From the NCBI GenBank assembly GCA_965153455.1, contig OZ234499.1, forward strand, positions 17,914,271-17,978,270: a stretch of 64,000 nt of DNA, read 5' to 3'. Position 1 is the stretch's first letter, and each line of letters opens with the position of its first letter. Below are positions 1 to 12,016 of this stretch, in pieces. This DNA comes from Sphagnum compactum. Lineage: Eukaryota > Bryophyta > Sphagnopsida > Sphagnales. Below the pieces are notes generated by a model that was not told the DNA's origin, made no database searches, and was given only the letters and a program-made list of their open reading frames with translations. A program made the position numbers and the translations under genes.

Positions 1-3000
1 AACATCAATAAACAGACCCCACAGAAACCTCACCTGTTTGTGGATGAAGGCTATAACCTCAGATGTGGACAAATTGCTCCCTGCTGCCCGGACTACATAT
101 GCTGTTGGAACTTCCCCAGCTTCATCATCAGGGAGGCTGCAATTTTTATCAGCAAAGTCCAAGAGTGATAAAAGGGTGAGTTGCAGCCATTTGTAACATT
201 GGTATCCAGTATCAAGAATGTTGAAACGGCCATGAATGACCAAATACTGACAACTGGCACTTAACCATCACTTCAATGTGAGAGCATCATGGATACATCT
301 GCAGAATGTAATCAGGGAAAAGAAGAGTGCAACATGATCTCCTCTCTTTTAATAAACCCCAGAATGAAATGAATTTTTCTGAGAACAAAGGCTGGCAAGG
401 AACTGGTGACATACGGTACTACCGCAGCATCCATGATCTCAGGATGTGTGAGCAGCAACCCTTCCAATTCTGCTGGTGCAACCTGCCCCATTGCCATCAC
501 AAGAATGATTATATTGCTCTGCTTTCAGGTGCTCACTGGAAGGATAAATCTGGACGTTGCAAAATTGGACATTTCTGACAGTGGCATGTGTGATTTTGAA
601 TTCTAGTTCAGTTTGATGGTTTCAGGTTTAAGATTTAGGACTCAATACCTACATTCTGCCTTGCTACAATAGGCACTCTTACAAACTGTGATGTGAGCAA
701 GATGGAAAACCTGAAATCCCTTGCACTTGATTAGCTCCTTGATGCGATCAACAATGTATAGAGAGCCCTCATTATCAAAGTAGACAATGTCACCAGTGTG
801 CAGCCATCCCTCCTTGTCCAGTGTTGCAGCTGTCTCCTCGGGTTTCTCCAAGTAGCCTGCAATCACAAGTTTTCTCAGCCTTCACTGTAAGAGACTCAGG
901 TAAGCCAAGAGAAATGGAACATACGAATGGCAGATCCTGCACTTTATAGGCTTGTCCAGTATGTGTTTGTGAGCAACAAAATAGGACAGGAAATTCTAGC
1001 TGCTGGAATGTCCAACTACACTCTATCCTTCTCCACTATCTCTGGGCTCCCCTTGTGTTGCTCTTTCTCATCATCTGAATCAACAACCTAAAAAAAGAGC
1101 AGATTGCCAAACAGAGAGGAAGAAAAGAGTTGGTGGGTTGGGACAGAAGAAACCTTGCATGATGTTGGGACCACGCACCCAGAGCTCGCCAACTTCATTG
1201 GGAGGCAGAGACTTTCCAGTGGCAACATCCACAACCTTGGCCTCCATGTCAGGTGCCAGAGAACCACATGAGCCAAAGTGGGAATTGTCTTCCTTCACCA
1301 CAGCAACTGAAACCAGTCCTGAAGTTTCTGTTAAACCGTATCCCTGATGATTAACCCCCCTGTTAATTAGGTGTCACATCAAGCAAAAGATCTTTACAAC
1401 AGTCTGGAAATTCTTAAAAAGGCACAACAAGGCACAACTAGTGAAAATTACAACATAGTGAATAACCACCAGCTCAAAGCACCTTCAGATTAGATCATCA
1501 CCACTTGTTGTTGATGGTTACAGAGCACAATGCAAAAGCTTACATTGTATTATCTAGCCAAGGAAAGTGAAGAATAAGATAGTGAAGTAGTAGCTATGGT
1601 GAGGCCACATTTTCTCAGGATTGTGTGAAATTGGACAACTGAACACAAAAGAGAAATTGGATCTGGTGAAGGGTTGATCATCAGCTTAGCCCATGCAACT
1701 CACTTTCTTAAGACTTGAAAGCTTACTAAGTCCGAATTCCTTTGGAGCTTCTGAGGATGGCTAAGATAAGTAGTGCAGAGTTGAAAGTATTCATTCAGAT
1801 AAAGGATTGCACTAAAAGAGCTGTTTTGATTGTGCTGTTGAAAGAAGCAGCAAACTAGGTGGAAGGCCCAAAGAGGTTGCTCCAGCTTTCTTCGGGTTGT
1901 GAAACCCTAACGCAATTTTTTTTACTGAAGGGAGGATGCTTGATTCTTCAAACATCGAGACGGCTTGTGGAAGAGATTTTTCAGCTGGAATAAATGAGAG
2001 ACTGAAACGGTATTGTTTGATGGAGAGAGAGCCCATACCTGCCGAATTCGCAAAGATGGAAAGAGTCGTGCAACTTCCTGCATCAGATCCTTTCCAAGTG
2101 GAGCAGCACCGCTGGTGAGCTCCACCAAAGAGCTCAGGTCATAGTTTCCCACTACCTTTTGCTTTGCGAGGGCGAGCACAATGGGAGGCACTGCAGGGAA
2201 GTCCGTGACGCGGTACTTCTCAATGGTCCTCAGAGCGAGCTCTAATTCATACTTTGGTAGACACACGACAGTGGAGCCTCTTTGCAACTGACTAAACGTC
2301 ACAATGACAAGTCCGTAGACGTGAAACATCGGCAAGAGCAACAGCTTGACGCGCTGCCTCAGTTCGAGATCCGGACCGTACTGGAACTGCATCGCGGTAT
2401 ACATGCAATTCCGATGCGTCAACACCACGCCTTTGCTCAACCCCGTCGTCCCGGAAGAGTACAGGAGTACTGCAGTGCTATCTTGCCGCACAGCAACCCG
2501 AGGCGCTTCCGCGGGATCAAACGTCAATAGATCCGAAAACCGCGACACGCGGACCGCTGCCGACTTCTCCTCTTTCGCAACGACTTGCGCGACGGCTTCC
2601 GCATCTCCGAACAAGATCACAGGGAGACCGAAGGCTCTTACCCTGTCAAGAAGCGACGGAATTGTCACAATAAGCCGCGCTTTCGAATCTTGGATCTGCC
2701 TCAGGATTTCGCGCTCCGTGTAAGCATGATTGGCCGTGGTCGTAATGGCGCCGAGACACGCGACCGCGTAGGCTACGACAGGAAACCAGATCGTGTTTGG
2801 ACTGAGAATAAGCACTACATCTCCTTGCACGACTCCGAACCGCTTCGTCAGTCCTGCCGCCACGGCTCGTACTTTCTCCTTGAGATCGTAGAAGCTCAAT
2901 CCCTCCCCGGTTAGACCATCGATAAGCGCGAGCTTGTTCCGATACCGAGGATCCCTCGTGTTCTTACAGAGGAAACTAAAGATATCAACGTAAGGATCGG

Positions 3001-3076
3001 AAATCTCAGGCAACGCCGGCCGCAACGGACCTCGATACACTCCCGCTTCACTATCGTAGGTACCATCACTAGCCAT
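1..3076 (-). CDS. 4-coumarate:CoA ligase-like acyl-activating enzyme (3' end outside window)
   Basis: Member of the ANL/AMP-binding family, which adenylates a carboxylic acid and transfers it to CoA. Five exons agree in phase: 2039-3076, 1154-1343, 711-856, 415-482 and 34-136; the last C-terminal residues lie beyond the left edge. The start is [10 protein letters not shown] at 3076; the seven codons before it are CA-repeat sequence. Visible motifs are the P-loop [10 protein letters not shown] (residues 207-216), GYGLTET (347-353, opening exon 2), GELWVRG (398-404), then [27 protein letters not shown] and [10 protein letters not shown]. Bona fide 4CLs carry GEICIRG; here Cys is replaced by Trp, so this is a 4CL-like/OPCL-like branch and the substrate (phenylpropanoid, fatty acid or jasmonate precursor) is open. 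A peroxisomal C-terminal signal cannot be checked. Exon 1 is clearly GC-richer than exons 2-5. No stop or frameshift is seen, so it looks intact. Confidence 0.93.
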
Positions 3077-3328
3077 AGCCAAAACACACACACACACTCT
3101 TTCACCTCACCTCACCTCACTCTCGATCGACGACGACACGGCTCCGTTCGACGACGTCTAAGAGAACTTGATGCAAAGTTCACCAATCACACCGAATTCT
3201 TGGCCAAAAAACTTGGCGAAACTTGCAATCAATTCGCGCTTATTTCTTCAACTGAGAAACGCAAATTCCTCTCTCGTTTCTGTCTGTCTGTGTATCTATG
3301 ACTCTGAGTGTGTGTGTGTGTGCGCGCG

Positions 3329-3362
<34 letters not shown>

Positions 3363-3608
3363 TTCTCTCTCCGTGTGCGTCTGTGTGTCTGCGGCTGTGT
3401 GTGTGGAGGATTTGTGGAAACAGAGAAATGGGCAACAAAGAACAACAGGGACAATTGGGGGGATTGGAACTGGGGATAAGAATTCCACAAAGTTTTTGTA
3501 GTGAAGTGTTTTTTTAGAGAAAATTGGGGACTCGTTGTTCAAAAGAAGGAAGAAATTGACCAATTTGAAGCCAAATTTGGACCAGCAATTTTATTTCTGA
3601 GGATGGGA
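3077..3608 (-). promoter_or_regulatory. 5' leader/promoter region of the 4CL-like gene, rich in microsatellites
   Basis: Directly upstream of the 4CL-like start lie a CA run (3082-3095), repeated TCACC units, then GT and CT/GA tracts (about 3305-3365). Pyrimidine/purine tracts like these are common in plant 5' leaders. No convincing TATA box was identified. The short open frames read through the CT/GT tracts are low-complexity artefacts. Confidence 0.4.
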
Positions 3609-3629
3609 GGGGGGGGGGGGGGGGGGGGG
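3609..3629. repeat. Poly-G run of 21 bases
   Basis: An uninterrupted run of 21 G lies about 530 bp upstream of the 4CL-like start codon. It can form G-quadruplex structures and is also a common site of assembly length error. Confidence 0.9.
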
Positions 3630-3984
3630 TTTTAAACTAGAGAGTCCTTAGAATTTGGACTCATGTTGAGTGGGTTTTGTAAGTTTTTGGCCATCCCAGA
3701 TTTGTAGGTGATTTTCTTTTTGGAAATTAATTTTTAAAGAAAATTAAATAATTTAATTTTTGGGAAGAATTAGTCTTATGGGGACAATTTGAAACTCTTG
3801 TTGTTCATGATAAGTTGGTGCATTTAAAGTGAAGTTGAACATTCGGACTTGTTGCAAATTTGACCCCAACAATTCAAGTCCTTTGTTTCAAAGTTGGTCA
3901 ATTTGGAAGTCATTTCAATCATCTCTCTTTCTTGACTTGGGTCACAAAGAAGGTGACCCTCCTCCGAAAGTATATTGTGCTTAG

Positions 3985-4860
3985 ATTCATTATAGAGTAC
4001 TAGTTTGAACCCCGTGCCTAATGCACAGGTGTGTTATTTCAACAATGTTTGGTTCATGTTTTAGTTTTTTTTTTAAAAACTTTTATCTTTTTTATTTTTT
4101 ATTTTTATGTGTTTTCTTTTTTATTATTATTTTGTATAGTAAAAATAAAGTGTTTCTTTTTCACTTTTGTCTTTTTTTTTATTTGGATGCAAGTTTGAAG
4201 TTTGGAGAAAGAAGACACACCTCATTCTTTTTCAAGTAGGGTTTTTCTTCATTATTATAAGTTTTATTTTTTCTTATTTTCTACTCTTTATTTGGTTTCT
4301 TCTTTTTTGTAATTTTTTTCTTTTAAAATGATTTTACTGTATTTCCCTTTACTTGTTTCATTTGTTTCCATTCCTTTTTTATAGTTTTTGTGTTTTTACT
4401 TTTTTTTTGTTTATGTTTGTTTCATGTTTTAACTTTTTCTATTCTTATTTTGTCTATCTTCATTTATTTTTCTATTTTTATGCGTTTATTTATTTATTTA
4501 CTTTCTATTTTCTTTTCCAAAAAAATTCTAGTTTTTTAAATATGTTTTATAATAAAAATAATTTTAAAAAACTTCTTTATTTTTGTTTGATTAGATGCAG
4601 GTTTGAAGTTTGGAAAAAGAAGACAAACCTCTTTTTTTTTTTTCAAGTATGGTTTTTTTTCTCTTTCTTTTGCTCTCTGTTTTGTTTCTTATTTTTTGTC
4701 ATCTATTTTCTAATTTTCTTTTAAGATTATTTTACTGTATTTCCCTTTTTTGTTTCATGTTTAAGTGTTTACAAAAAGTTTCTAATTGTTAAAGTGTTTT
4801 TCTGTTTTTTTTTTTTTCTAGTTTTTTCTCTTTTAAAAATATATATTTGTTCTGTTTGGA
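3985..4860. repeat. T-rich region made of two diverged ~400-bp tandem copies
   Basis: The plus strand is extremely T-rich. Two landmarks recur about 400 bp apart: GTTTGAAGTTTGGAGAAAGA near 4190 against a GGAAAAAGA version near 4600, and ACTGTATTTCCC near 4336 against 4733. The block is preceded by TTTGAACCCCGTGCCTAATG and a short hairpin (3995-4030) and followed by TACTATATAGAATAGTAG (4911-4928), suggesting a bounded repeat element. There is no credible coding sequence; the F/L-rich frames come from the T bias. Confidence 0.6.
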
Positions 4861-4928
4861 TGGATGACGGGATGGATGGATGGAAAGCTTCATTTCATCC
4901 CGACATCCTTTACTATATAGAATAGTAG

Positions 4929-7729
4929 CTTAAGGGATTTTGGGCCCCTAGGCAATAATAGGTCTATTTTAATATGAGAATTTTTGAAAGATGATAGTTT
5001 GGCTTGTGTTCAAACTTGACATTAGTTATAGAGTTATAATATCTTTAAGGATTTTGGTTTTCCTTTCGAGGATTTTTTAAAGATTATATTTTTGCATGAT
5101 GGTGAAATATTTGGGTTTCCATAATTCTTCTTTCGTCTTAAGATACTTTTTAATGTAAATGGCAAGGCCATAGTGTGACACACCCCTTGTTTGAAAAGGA
5201 TGCATGTGCCAACCCTAATCGTGTGTTTGATTAGGGGTGTTTTAATCTCATTACTTTTGTTGCATGCTTTTGAAAAGCATCCAACAATGACTTGTATGAC
5301 TAAAGTGGAGGAGGAATAATACTACACAATAATAAAGAAAATTGGTTTTGGCATCAAACTTTTGTTGCTAAATATCACAATCTTTCACAAGTGCAACATG
5401 AGTAAAGAATTGTATTTACTTGGTCAATCAAATTGATTGGCCCAAGTGCCAATATTAAAATGGTGTCACAATAAAGTGCCATGCAAAATTCATGTTTTTT
5501 TTGACGTAGTGAGGAACCATTAGGGTAGATAGGTAGGTGTGTCAAAACACACTTATGCTCACACAAAGCATAAAATCCTCGAACATGGCCCAATTGTTTT
5601 TAGGAGTTGAAAGGGATTTGTGAAACTAAACTTGATGCACCCATTGTCATGAAGATTGTTGTTCAAGATGGGCAAAATATGAGGAAAATATGAGATTTAA
5701 AAGTAGGGTTTGATTTGGCACAATAAATGTTTGGTTTGGTAAGGCAAGTATTTGGAGCTTAAGATCTTTGAATGTAATTTGATTCCCTTTGGAGTTTACA
5801 AAGGGATTGTAAAGCTCACGTTGATGCACTCATATAATATTTTATCACTCAAAACAAATAAGAAATGAGAATGATATGGGTCTAAAACTACGGAAGGTTT
5901 AATGTTTTTTTTTCAAGCATTTTGCCCTCTTTTAAGCTCAATCTCTTCTTACGACTTTTTTGTAGCTTAGTTGCATGTGGAATTCCCGGAATATTTTAGA
6001 CCTTCACTTGGCGCACTCCTAGCTACGAAGATCCTTAGAAAAGGACAACAAATGAGGAATATATGGACAAATGTTCGACTTGTGTTCAACCATGGGCGTG
6101 TCTACCATTGACGAGGGTTTGGTGCAATTTATAATACCTGCCACACTCTACCCTATATTTCTGTTGGATAGTAACAAGAACCAAAATGAGGGCCACCACT
6201 TTGAAGTTCCTCCCTTTGGGTCTTTGGTCTTGTAGTGTCAAGTTAGGTCAAAGGTCATGCAAGGGAGCTTGTGGGTTGGGTGGGGGTAACTTTGGAAGTG
6301 GGGAGGGGGGATCCATGGTATGGAATAAAATTTTGTGAACTTTCCCTCTTTTGCTTTTAAGACTAGGTTGCTTAACATAGTCTTAAGTTCAAATCCAACT
6401 TTACACAAAAGGGTGTAAGTGTTTGAAATGTGAATAACCTAGGAAATACTTCCATCTGGGATCCTAAACCCTAAAAGCTCAATAATTCCCCTTGTAAATT
6501 CTCTTGTAGACACTCTAAAGTTAGAATTTGCAAAGGGTACCTGTCCTACCTTTTTCCTGAGCGCCTGCACTGCTGCTACATATATTTTCACTACTCTTAC
6601 CTGTACAACTACTATAATTAATCTCGAACCTTGTGCATTAAATGCTGAGTTTCAACATTTCATACTGAGATCTAATAAAATGTCCTTACTTTGCAGATAC
6701 CACTGAGAGAGGGGATAGGGGTGAAAGGAGGCCCAAAGACAGGGTGAAGAGAGGGTTACTTTACGGATAACTCTATTGGCCTATGATGTTTGACATTTGG
6801 CAATTAGCAATTAAAATAAGACTTTGATTTCTTGAAGCTAACATTCTCCCTTGATAAAAAATAAGGCTTAGGTCCATTCATTCTCCACTTTTGTGGAGTT
6901 TGCTTTCAGAAGATGAAGAGGATTTTCACCCCCAAAAAACCTTATTTGAGCATCTACACAAGTTTATCACATCCAATATAGAGTGTTAATTGTTTGGCCC
7001 ATTCCCACCCATAATGGTAAAAAGTTGGATAGAATAAACAAGAGAAAACGATTTAAATGCCACTACATTTGAATCAATCATTATGGCCCACCAATCAAAA
7101 GCAATTATTTTCCTTTATCCAGCCTTTTCCATAACATTCGTATTCTTTGCATATTCAAAAGTTCATATTCAGTTCACATTACTTAAAGGCTATATTCCTC
7201 ATTTATAGTATATAGCGTGCATACCATTTCTTTTATCATGCCTTTGGCAAAACATCCTATCATTTGCATATTTATAAGTTCAAACTCAATTTTTTCACTA
7301 TATAAAATTTGTATCTCCTTCATAATTGGTTGTGATGTCCAATTTCAACATTATTTCCATCCATTTTTTAGGTGGGACAAGCAATTGTGTGTAACTTTTT
7401 AACTTTTAGTTCAGCCAATTGATTTTCAAAAGGATGCATATGTTGAATGAATCTATTTTGAGAACAATTAGTTACACTTTGGAAAAGGCCCTCGTTGAAT
7501 ACCACCCAACAACAAAATGATGATTCATCATGTTCCTAAGTGGAACATGCTCATTCCATAATACATAATATAATCAAATTATCCACAAGAACAATAAACC
7601 CTCGGAGCAAAACCCAAAATATAACATGGGATTATGGCAAAAGAAAATAACAAAGGAGAGAACTTAAATTTATTCTCAACTCAATTTGATTTGAATTTCT
7701 TCTTGTCTCATGTGTAGTATCTATGGCTA
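4929..7729. other. Intergenic, no gene seen
   Basis: AT-rich sequence with stop codons in all frames. A phrase like a pol III B box (AAGTTCAAATCC near 6390) is present without a convincing A box. Short open frames at 5375-5593 and 5647-5829 (minus) and 7217-7402 (plus) have no recognisable features. Confidence 0.5.
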
Positions 7730-8450
7730 CATAGTGACTTACTTAGGTTATTCAACATTTTTAACGGATTTAAAGGATTACACAAAACTTTCTATGGGGC
7801 TAGCTATGGATTTCTTAAATTAAGGGATATCTAAGGATTATTTTAACAATTACCTAAAACCAAGTCATAGTGCAAGAGGGGAGTTAAATAAGCCTACCTA
7901 ATGGGCTATTTAGGATAGGGGCTATCAAAAACTTGCATTGGGATTACTTAGGGAAATACCTAGGTGCTACTTAGGTTATGGGACATCTAAGGGTTACTTT
8001 AAAAATAACATAGGTCTTACTTAAGAGGCTACCTAGGAACTATTTAGACAGACACCTAGGGAACTACTTATGGGATACTTAAAGGTTACTTAAAGAGTTA
8101 CATAGAGTCTACCTATGAACTTAGCTAGGGATTTCTTAGGTTAGGAAACACTTAGGGGTCGTTTAAGGAGCTACTCAAGGCTACTTATGCTTGACTCCTA
8201 GTGCAAGAGGGGACTACATAAGGGGTTACCTAACGACTGACTTAGGAAATGCCTTGGGACTTACTTAGGTTAGGGGATACCTAAAGGTTAGGTATGGACT
8301 ACATAAAACCTACCTATGGGGCTAGCTAGCAATTTGCTAAATTAAGGGATATTTAGGAATTATTTAGAGGGCTGCCTAGGGCTAACTCATAGTGCAAGAG
8401 GGCTACATAAAGGGTTAACTAAGAATTAAGTAGGTGTGCTAAGTGTAAAA
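7730..8450. repeat. Degenerate repeat field built on ACTTAGG/CCTAAG-type words
   Basis: Words such as TTACTTAGGTTA, GGGATACCTAA, CTAGCTATGGATTTC and AGTGCAAGAGGGG recur in similar order. AGTGCAAGAGGG occurs near 7870, 8200 and 8392, each time after a GCTAG...ATTT...TTAA block (near 7799, 8119, 8321). This fits an old tandem array with unit length changed by indels. No coding potential is seen. Confidence 0.6.
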
Positions 8451-8841
8451 TTTAATATGCCCTTTAACATTTTATTCTTGGTTCATCTTCCACCTCTCAA
8501 AGAACAATCCGAGAAGGTGTTACAAATAATACCCTACTAAATTTGTCATCCATTTCCCCTTGCCTTATATGCCTCATTGGATTCCCACAATTTAAAGAAA
8601 AAGAAAATACTCCAAATGCAAATGGGATGGGGGCTTGGAGGGTTACCCATATGTACCCATGGTTTTTCCTTCCTTACACTCTTCACACCTCATGACTACA
8701 CCTCTTCCATTGAACCTTTTTGGACAACAATAAAATAAAATGATGTTAGAACATTCAACATACATGGATATCAACCATCACACAATACCCTTTGCATGTC
8801 ACAACAATCCACGATCTCTAGAACCTAAAATTTGCGTACAC

Positions 8842-8996
8842 GCCCATTTGACTACAACATTATGGACAATAAGCCCATTTGACTACAACATTGTGGACAA
8901 TAAGCCCATTTGACTACAATATTATGGACAATAAGCCCATTTGACTACAACATTGTGGACAATAAGCCCATTTGACTACAACATTATGGACAATAA
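8842..8996. repeat. Tandem array, 5 x 31 bp
   Basis: Five consecutive 31-bp units beginning GCCCATTTGACTACAA fill exactly 155 bp. Units alternate between ATTATGG and ATTGTGG variants (1,3,5 against 2,4), implying growth by a two-unit, 62-bp step. There are no spacers, so it is not a CRISPR array. Confidence 0.95.
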
Positions 8997-9671
8997 GCAC
9001 CACAATCGCTATACAACCCCACACCTCTACCCACACTTTCAATCCCTATATACTTACAAGACAACACCAACATTAATCGTGATAACCTACACACACACAT
9101 ATCTAAGCTCCTCCTAGTTTTTGCTTTTGGCACAATTTTGACACACACAATGGTTTGTAACCTTCATTCCTCAACTTTTGGAACTTCAATATTCCTTGAA
9201 AAAAGTAAAGTACACAATCTCTAAAAACTTCAAGAACTCCCAGAAAAACCCTTAAAAAGTTCCACTCTCCTCACTAGGAACCTTAAGTTTATGGTAAGAT
9301 AGAAGCTCAAAAACCTCCTAAAAAATAAAAGAGTAACCACAAAACAAGAAGAGATATATGAGAAAACCCTCATCCACCTTCTCCTTCTATTTCTGGATTT
9401 TTTTTGGGCTTAACTCTACAAGGAGGGGCCAAGCCAAAAAACAAAGAAAAGAAAACGTGTTATAAAATTGCACCAAATTAACCTTGAACATGAATTGCAT
9501 TCAATTAAAAAAAATTATCCTTGAAAAAAAAAAAATTATTTTCCCTAATAAAATAGCATATTTTGAAAGACCTTGGCCCATCTAACTCCCCACTGAAAAA
9601 CAACCAAACCCCTCTCTTTGTCATGCCACCCAAGAAAAAAACCCTTTGGGAAGGGAACCTAGCTAACCATG
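8997..9671. other. Intergenic, no gene seen
   Basis: AT-rich, A-biased sequence with no reading frame worth naming and no recognised element. Confidence 0.5.
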
Positions 9672-9692
9672 GTGGTTAGCTCAGTTGGTTTA
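9672..9692 (+). other. tRNA-like A-box sequence (possible SINE head)
   Basis: GGTGGTTAGCTCAGTTGG matches the first part of a tRNA, including the pol III A box. The sequence then departs from tRNA structure into a CCTA foldback and runs into the assembly gap, so no B box can be sought. A tRNA-derived SINE head is possible; a tRNA gene is excluded. Confidence 0.35.
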
Positions 9693-9726
9693 TTTACTAC
9701 CTACCAACTACTAGGTAGGTAGTAAA
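9693..9726. repeat. Perfect 13-bp CCTA foldback
   Basis: TTTACTACCTACC (9693-9705) and GGTAGGTAGTAAA (9714-9726) are perfect inverted repeats around the 8-base loop AACTACTA. The foldback ends at the assembly gap. It is one of several ACCTACC/GGTAGGT hairpins in the window. Confidence 0.9.
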
Positions 9727-9730
9727 AACA

Positions 9731-9930
9731 NNNNNNNNNNNNNNNNNNNNNNNNNNNNNNNNNNNNNNNNNNNNNNNNNNNNNNNNNNNNNNNNNNNNNN
9801 NNNNNNNNNNNNNNNNNNNNNNNNNNNNNNNNNNNNNNNNNNNNNNNNNNNNNNNNNNNNNNNNNNNNNNNNNNNNNNNNNNNNNNNNNNNNNNNNNNNN
9901 NNNNNNNNNNNNNNNNNNNNNNNNNNNNNN
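9731..9930. other. Assembly gap, 200 N
   Basis: 200 consecutive N. It lies between a CCTA foldback and the interior of a dispersed element, so it probably hides the 5' part of that element. Its true length is unknown. Confidence 0.99.
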
Positions 9931-10082
9931 TTTGGCTACACAATGAAAACTAAATAAGATATGAATCTGGCAATTATTCCTCTTTTCTTTTTCCAAATTT
10001 CCTTACTTCCGGTGATTGAAAACCTCCAAAAACACTTCTTTTTTGAATTTCTCTTTTTGGCGAAATTTCGCCAGTAAAAACA
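9931..10082 (+). mobile_element. Palindrome-ended dispersed element, copy 1 (5' part in gap)
   Basis: Shares with copies near 25.6 kb and 46.0 kb the order TTGGCTACACAATG, GGTGATTGAAAACCTCC, GAATTTCTCTTTTTGG and a terminal GGCGAAATTTCGCC (perfect 14-bp palindrome, 10059-10072) followed by CAGTAAAAA. AGTAAAAACA occurs both at 9721-9730, just before the gap, and at 10073-10082 at the element end. No coding capacity; a small non-autonomous element by inference. Confidence 0.6.
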
Positions 10083-11619
10083 AACCAGACAGCCAACCTT
10101 CTCTTTTGGGTTCAACAAGGTAGAGATAGCTAATTTCATGACGTAGGTGTACAAGTAAGGAAAGGATCTACATATTACTACTGGCTGCTCTCTCAGAGGT
10201 TCCAGCCTTTTTTTTCCTGGCTAAAAACTTAGGTAGCTTTATATAACTAGATTTGGCTAAACTGTATCACAGATGATCTCCAGTTCAGCTACGTCACAAA
10301 TATGGGAAAAAAAAGAAAAGAAAAACCCTAAAAACTCAGAGCTTTCGTGTAAAGTACGAGAGAGGTTGCAAGGCAAGCACAAAAGCAGCTGGGTCGCATT
10401 TGTAAAACCGCAGCAGAACTTATAAGTCTGGGGATCTGACTCTCATGCCGTTGGAAAGAGCGACCATCAATCCAATTTAGGGTTACGTCAGAGTTGCACG
10501 CGGGGTGGGAGGGGAAAGGACGAGATGCAGTCAGTCAATCATTACTGGCAGGGTGAAAATAGCATTTAACGATCTAGTGAACCATAGCTAGAGCTCAGCT
10601 GCTGCAGAGGCCCCGCGTGTCCTCTCTGTCCTCTAGTAGACTTGTCGATCCACCTTAACTTACACCTAGCTACGAATCTAGAATCAGTGATCGATCAAGC
10701 GAAAGGTGCTCAGACGATATGCAAGCTGACAACCAAATTAGCTAGCTAGCTGCTGAATTCTCCACTTAAAATTTTATACTCCCCGCGTGCAGACCACAAA
10801 CCGTGAAGATGCTACGACTCCCCCAAACCCGCGAACTAGATGCTACTACTGCGGCGAATCCCAACCTCTAAGTTTATTTTCCATTACCACCTTTTTCTCT
10901 TGTTCTCTCAGTAGTGTGTTTGATCAGTGCTCATCTTCTTATTCTAGTTCTGCAATACTGCTATTTTTTATTCTGGTTGTTTTGCAGTGCTATTTTGGGT
11001 AGCGTCTGGAGAGTTGTAGGGGATTACTAAAACATGAACATCAATTGTCGACCTTTGATCTTTCCTTAAAATTAGTGTAACCCATCAATTTGGTTTTTGT
11101 CCCAACTCCAACTGCATTTAATGTTTCTCTCTTTCTTTTCAGTATACGATGGCCCATATTGGTGGCATTATTATGCAGCTCTCTCTCCTTTTCTCATTTC
11201 CCTCGTTCAATGGATCGTGGTGATCACTGGTGTGGAGAGATTGTGGGGGAAAGATTTTCAAATTTTATAATGTTTCCTTCCTCTTTAATCATGCCTCTTG
11301 TTTTCCCTCATGCAACTGTTTGGTATGCTCAAGGGGCGTCATTAGTAATATCTAACTTAAATTCTACCCTTAGGTGCCCCCTTTGCAATGGTGCCACCTA
11401 GCCCTTTCTTTTGACCAATTTTTTTTTTCCTTGGGTGTATGTGGCAGGCATTCATAGTTTTGTTTCTTCATTTTGGGATTATTTTACCCAGCACCCACAA
11501 GTGCAACATCCATCCAAAACCCCTTATGTGAGTGATGAGTTGTGGATGAAGAAACCACAAGTGTGTACCAAGGCAAACTTCACCTTGGTAACCTACTGGC
11601 CTGGAAACCCTCTCACTAC

Positions 11620-11695
11620 TTACCTAACTACCTACATAAGTGGGTTGGTCTCATAGGTAAGTAGGTAGGTAATGTAAGTGATTACCATGTATGTA
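11620..11695. repeat. Imperfect CCTA/GGTA foldback
   Basis: TTACCTAACTACCTAC on the left faces GTAAGTAGGTAGGTAA on the right across about 25 bases that include TGGGTTGG. The arms pair imperfectly; same motif class as the perfect foldback at 9693-9726. Confidence 0.5.
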
Positions 11696-11994
11696 GGTGA
11701 GTAAGAAAATCACAACTCTATTTTACTTGCCTAAACCATATATTGCATCCACATGTGAACATCACTACAACAACCTACCTAAGTGTGTAAGTATTTGCAA
11801 CAGGGAACTTTTGGCAACATGAAGGAGAAAGAGAGAGTTGACGAATGTCATTATTGATCAACCAGCATTTATCTAAACTCTAGAGACCTCCAAGCGATGC
11901 TGTTCCTCCACTCTTTGAATGAGAAGAAAATGAGTTAAAATGATTCCTGGTCAATTCCTGTCTGTAAAGTCTAGCTGATAACTGCCAACAAGAG

Positions 11995-12016
11995 CTGGTT
12001 ATCAGGTGATAACCAG
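11995..12016. repeat. Short perfect inverted repeat
   Basis: CTGGTTATCA and TGATAACCAG are perfect 10-bp arms separated by GG. The surroundings (11970-12060) repeat TGGTTAT/ATAACC words several times. No gene is adjacent. Confidence 0.7.

Noticed and set aside
4353-4724. 123-codon Phe/Tyr-rich ORF
   Set aside because: Product of the T-rich tandem repeat; no start context, no domain, same composition in the paralogous copy without an equivalent ORF.
8842-8996. CRISPR-like regular repeats
   Set aside because: Units are contiguous without spacers, in a plant nuclear context.
9672-9692. tRNA gene
   Set aside because: Only the A-box part matches; D-loop closure, anticodon arm and B box are not present before the gap.
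9697-9996. Minus-strand ORFs crossing 9731-9930
   Set aside because: They run through the N gap and have no sequence support.
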